Assembly: GCA_963696075.1 (NCBI GenBank)
Contig: CAVOJD010000004.1
Location: forward strand, 1-24,347
Direction: 5' to 3'
From: CAJQQK01 sp963696075
GTDB taxonomy: Bacteria > Pseudomonadota > Alphaproteobacteria > Rhizobiales > Hyphomicrobiaceae
Length of the DNA: 24,347 nucleotides
The position numbers and the translations under genes were made by a program. Positions 22,276 through 24,347 of the stretch are shown piece after piece; the first letter of the stretch is position 1; each line of letters begins with the position of its first letter. A model generated the notes under the pieces. It was not told the origin of the DNA, made no database searches, and was given only the letters and a program-made list of their open reading frames with translations.

Positions 22276-24177
22276 TTATTGAATTCCGCGCTGCACGAGC
22301 CGGTTCAGGCGCGCGGTGAAGGCTGCGGGGTCGGCGGGGATCTCACCGTCAAGGATCTGCGCCTGCTCGAACAGGAGATGGCTCAAGTCGGCGACGTCTT
22401 CCGAATTGCCGGCGGCGTTGGCATCGGCAATTGCACGCACCAAGGCATGCTTCATATTGAGTTCCAGGACCGGCGGTGGGGCGGGCATCTGCCCGGTGTT
22501 CGCCAAAATGCGTTGCAGGCGACGGTCAGGACCCGATTGCGCCGAGACAAGGCAGGACGGGCTGTCGGTCAGGCGCTTCGACGCGCGCACGTCGCCGACA
22601 CGCTCTTCAAGCGCGGCCTTCACTGCTGTCACAATGACCGTTTCGTCCACCGCACCGGCGCTGTCCTCGTCACTGGCTTCGTTCTGGTCGCTGTGCTCAT
22701 CCAAGAGCGGGATCAGATCGAAGTTTACGTCATCCTGGGTGAGTGACTTCAACGGCTTGCCCTCAAAATCGAGGGGCAGGGTCGTCCAGAAGGCATCGAC
22801 GTGATCGGTGAGGAGCAAGACCTCAATGCCGCGCGCACGAGCGGCTTCCAGGACCGGGTTCGAACGGAGACGATCGATCGTGTCACCGAGGAGGTAGTAG
22901 ATCTCCGTCTGGTTCGTTCTGAGGTCAGCCACGTATTGCTTCAACGTGCGCGGGCTGTCGCTGGCGGTGGATGTAAACCGGGACAGGGCAAGTAACCGCT
23001 CGCGACGCTCAGCGTCTTCGTAGATGCCTTCCTTGATGACCGCACCGAAGGCATCCCACACCTTCGCGAAGGTCTCGTTTTCCTTTTCCGCCAGGCGCTC
23101 CAATTCCGTGAGGAGACGCCCGGTCACCGCATTCCTGATGGCCGCGACATGTGGATTGTTTTGGAGCATTTCGCGGGAGATGTTGAGCGGCAGGTCCTCG
23201 CTGTCGATGACGCCGCGCGCGAAGCGCAGGTAGGCCGGCATAAGGCCGGCCTCATCCGTGATGAAGACCCGACGGACGTAGAGCTTCACGTGAGCCTTGC
23301 GCGCCTGATCGAACAGGTCGAAAGGCTGTTCGGACGGTACGAATAGCAGCACGGCATACGCCTGACGGCCCTCGGCCTTGTAGTGCAGCGTCAGCGCCGG
23401 TGTGTCGAAGGCGTGCGCAATGGTGCGGTAGGCCTCGGCGTAATCGTCGTCACTCAGGTCGCTCTTGGGCCGCTGCCAGATCGCGCTGGCGGCGTTGATC
23501 TGACGGGCCTCGCCCTTGTCATCAACAAGTTCGATCGGAAACTGAATGTGGTCGGAATAGAGCCGCACGATGCGCTCGATCGCATGCGGCTCAAGGTATT
23601 CCTTCGCGTCGTCCTTCAGGTGGAGGACGATCTGCGTGCCGCGCGGAAGCTTGCCGGCTTGGTCTTCGTCGGCGGGCAGCAGGTCGAAGCCGGCCTCGCC
23701 AGACGAACGCCAGACCCAGACGTCGTTTGCACCGGCGCGACGGCTGATCACGTCGATCCGATCGGCGACCATGAACGCGGAATAGAAGCCGACGCCGAAC
23801 TGCCCGATCAGACCAGCACCGTCGCCGCCCTCCGTCAGTCGATCAACGAACGCCTTGGTGCCGGACTTCGCAATGGTGCCGAGGTTCTCGACCAACTCAT
23901 CCTGCGACATGCCGATGCCGGTGTCGGCGATGGTCAGCGTCCCCGCCGCTGCGTCCGGTACGATGCGGATGGCCAGGGGTGCCCCGTCGCTCATTAGGTC
24001 CGGGGTCGAGATCGCCTCGTAGCGGAGCTTGTCGCAGGCATCAGAGGCGTTGGAGATCAGTTCGCGCAGGAAGATGTCGGTCTCGGAGTAGACCGAATGG
24101 ACCATCAGCTTGAGGAGTTGGGCGACTTCCGCCTGGAACGGCTGATGGGTTGAACCGGTGTCGGTTTGCTCGCTCAT
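22276..24177 (-). CDS. htpG: Chaperone HtpG (bacterial Hsp90)
   Basis: This intact 633-residue Hsp90 is an ATP-dependent homodimeric cytosolic chaperone. The N-terminal GHKL ATPase domain shows IFLRELISNASDACDKLRY (catalytic Glu39, Asn43), ADTGIGMSQDELVENLGTIA and GQFGVGFYSAFMVAD. The middle domain includes YVRRVFITDEAGLMPAYLRF, ARGVIDSEDLPLNISREML with the catalytic-loop Arg, and the C-terminal dimerisation domain follows TVIVTAVKAALEERVGDVRA. Length is usual for bacteria. The start is ATG 24177 (MSEQTDTGSTHQPFQ), with GAGGTGCGCC upstream; the frame is open to 24192. It is the only clearly housekeeping-like gene here, though horizontally carried HtpG copies also exist in stress islands. Confidence 0.98.
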   Translation of the reverse strand: MSEQTDTGSTHQPFQAEVAQLLKLMVHSVYSETDIFLRELISNASDACDKLRYEAISTPDLMSDGAPLAIRIVPDAAAGTLTIADTGIGMSQDELVENLGTIAKSGTKAFVDRLTEGGDGAGLIGQFGVGFYSAFMVADRIDVISRRAGANDVWVWRSSGEAGFDLLPADEDQAGKLPRGTQIVLHLKDDAKEYLEPHAIERIVRLYSDHIQFPIELVDDKGEARQINAASAIWQRPKSDLSDDDYAEAYRTIAHAFDTPALTLHYKAEGRQAYAVLLFVPSEQPFDLFDQARKAHVKLYVRRVFITDEAGLMPAYLRFARGVIDSEDLPLNISREMLQNNPHVAAIRNAVTGRLLTELERLAEKENETFAKVWDAFGAVIKEGIYEDAERRERLLALSRFTSTASDSPRTLKQYVADLRTNQTEIYYLLGDTIDRLRSNPVLEAARARGIEVLLLTDHVDAFWTTLPLDFEGKPLKSLTQDDVNFDLIPLLDEHSDQNEASDEDSAGAVDETVIVTAVKAALEERVGDVRASKRLTDSPSCLVSAQSGPDRRLQRILANTGQMPAPPPVLELNMKHALVRAIADANAAGNSEDVADLSHLLFEQAQILDGEIPADPAAFTARLNRLVQRGIQ

Positions 24178-24279
24178 GGCGCACCTCGTCAACGACAGAC
24201 ATCAAGTTGGTCCAGCCGAGCCGCTGTGCCTTGGTCCAGACATCCACAAGGTCACCGAGGGTAGGCTTCGACCGATTAT

Positions 24280-24303
24280 GTTACCTAAGGCGTTACCTAT
24301 GGG
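24280..24303. repeat. 12-bp-period tandem repeat near right end
   Basis: GTTACCTAAGGC and GTTACCTATGGG follow each other directly. On the minus strand they read CCCATAGGTAAC and GCCTTAGGTAAC. The 12-bp period and the TAGG(G)TA core are shared with the pair at 36-58, which lies upstream of the integrase; here the pair lies about 100 bases upstream of htpG. Confidence 0.55.
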
Positions 24304-24347
24304 CACGAAATCAAAATCATGGAATTTCTAAGTTATTGATTTTATTG

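Noticed and set aside
22144..23997. Long plus-strand open frames inside htpG (22144-22746, 23383-23997)
   Set aside because: They are antisense to the complete, motif-rich htpG gene and have no recognisable domains.
24198..24247. Minus-strand frame upstream of htpG (LVDVWTKAQRLGWTNLMSVV)
   Set aside because: It reads somewhat like protein but has only GTG/TTG starts, runs into htpG in another frame and matches nothing I know; it may be a remnant, but it cannot be supported.
1..24347. CRISPR array, rRNA, tRNA or riboswitch
   Set aside because: No regularly spaced repeats, no conserved rRNA segments, no cloverleaf and no recognisable aptamer core were seen on either strand.

Overview
The window looks like a patchy accessory region of an alphaproteobacterial genome. 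The grounds are a GC-rich base composition by eye, a DUF4102-type integrase, a DUF1127-like mini-protein, a DUF5681 protein, a TadG-like VWA protein, and paired transglutaminase-like proteins. No rRNA, tRNA or CRISPR array is visible. The genus cannot be named from the sequence alone.

Left part (about 36-3865): the core of an integrative plasmid-like element. A 12-bp tandem repeat precedes a tyrosine integrase. It is followed by a hypothetical gene, a 59-residue excisionase-type HTH protein, a 122-residue protein that looks like the start of a prim-pol domain joined to an AlpA-type HTH, a tiny Cys-containing ORF, and a ColE2-type replication initiator. The integrase and the replicase are each broken by a single-base frame change.

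Middle part (about 4200-13200): a metabolic and stress set. It holds a yeast-type cytosine deaminase with the 3' remnant of upp, a universal stress protein, an orphan TadG/VWA surface protein, a DUF1127-like protein, two consecutive transglutaminase-like proteins, a 40-residue membrane protein, a small class I cytochrome c and a DASS/SLC13 anion transporter. Divergent from the transporter lie a 75-residue single-span membrane protein and a small secreted protein. A roughly 198-bp direct repeat (5858-6056 and 12638-12835) carries the end of that membrane-protein gene and the start of the secreted-protein gene, so about 6.8 kb of cargo lies between two direct copies.

Right-middle part (13390-17625): a scrap zone with a hypothetical gene, a decayed DUF5681 gene (two in-frame stops), an intact hemG-type flavodoxin, a fragment of an alpha/beta hydrolase that lacks its nucleophile serine, a SAM methyltransferase, a third remnant of the small membrane protein, and an intact DUF5681 gene with a hypothetical neighbour. 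Positions 17626-18505 hold nothing convincing.

Right part (18506-24347): an L-asparaginase and a PuuE-type deacetylase/allantoinase form a probable nitrogen-salvage operon. A HEPN-like protein and a small hypothetical follow on the other strand, then an SRAP (YedK/HMCES) protein that converges on an intact htpG. The window ends with another 12-bp-period tandem repeat that resembles the one at the start.

The most striking global feature is that five otherwise well-preserved genes (integrase, replicase, asparaginase, PuuE, SRAP) each carry exactly one single-base frame change. This is either a base-calling problem or very recent decay, and it must be settled before any functional reading. The most interesting candidates for undescribed biology are the small membrane protein plus secreted protein cassette next to the DASS transporter, which occurs in up to three degenerate copies, and the prim-pol/AlpA hybrid.
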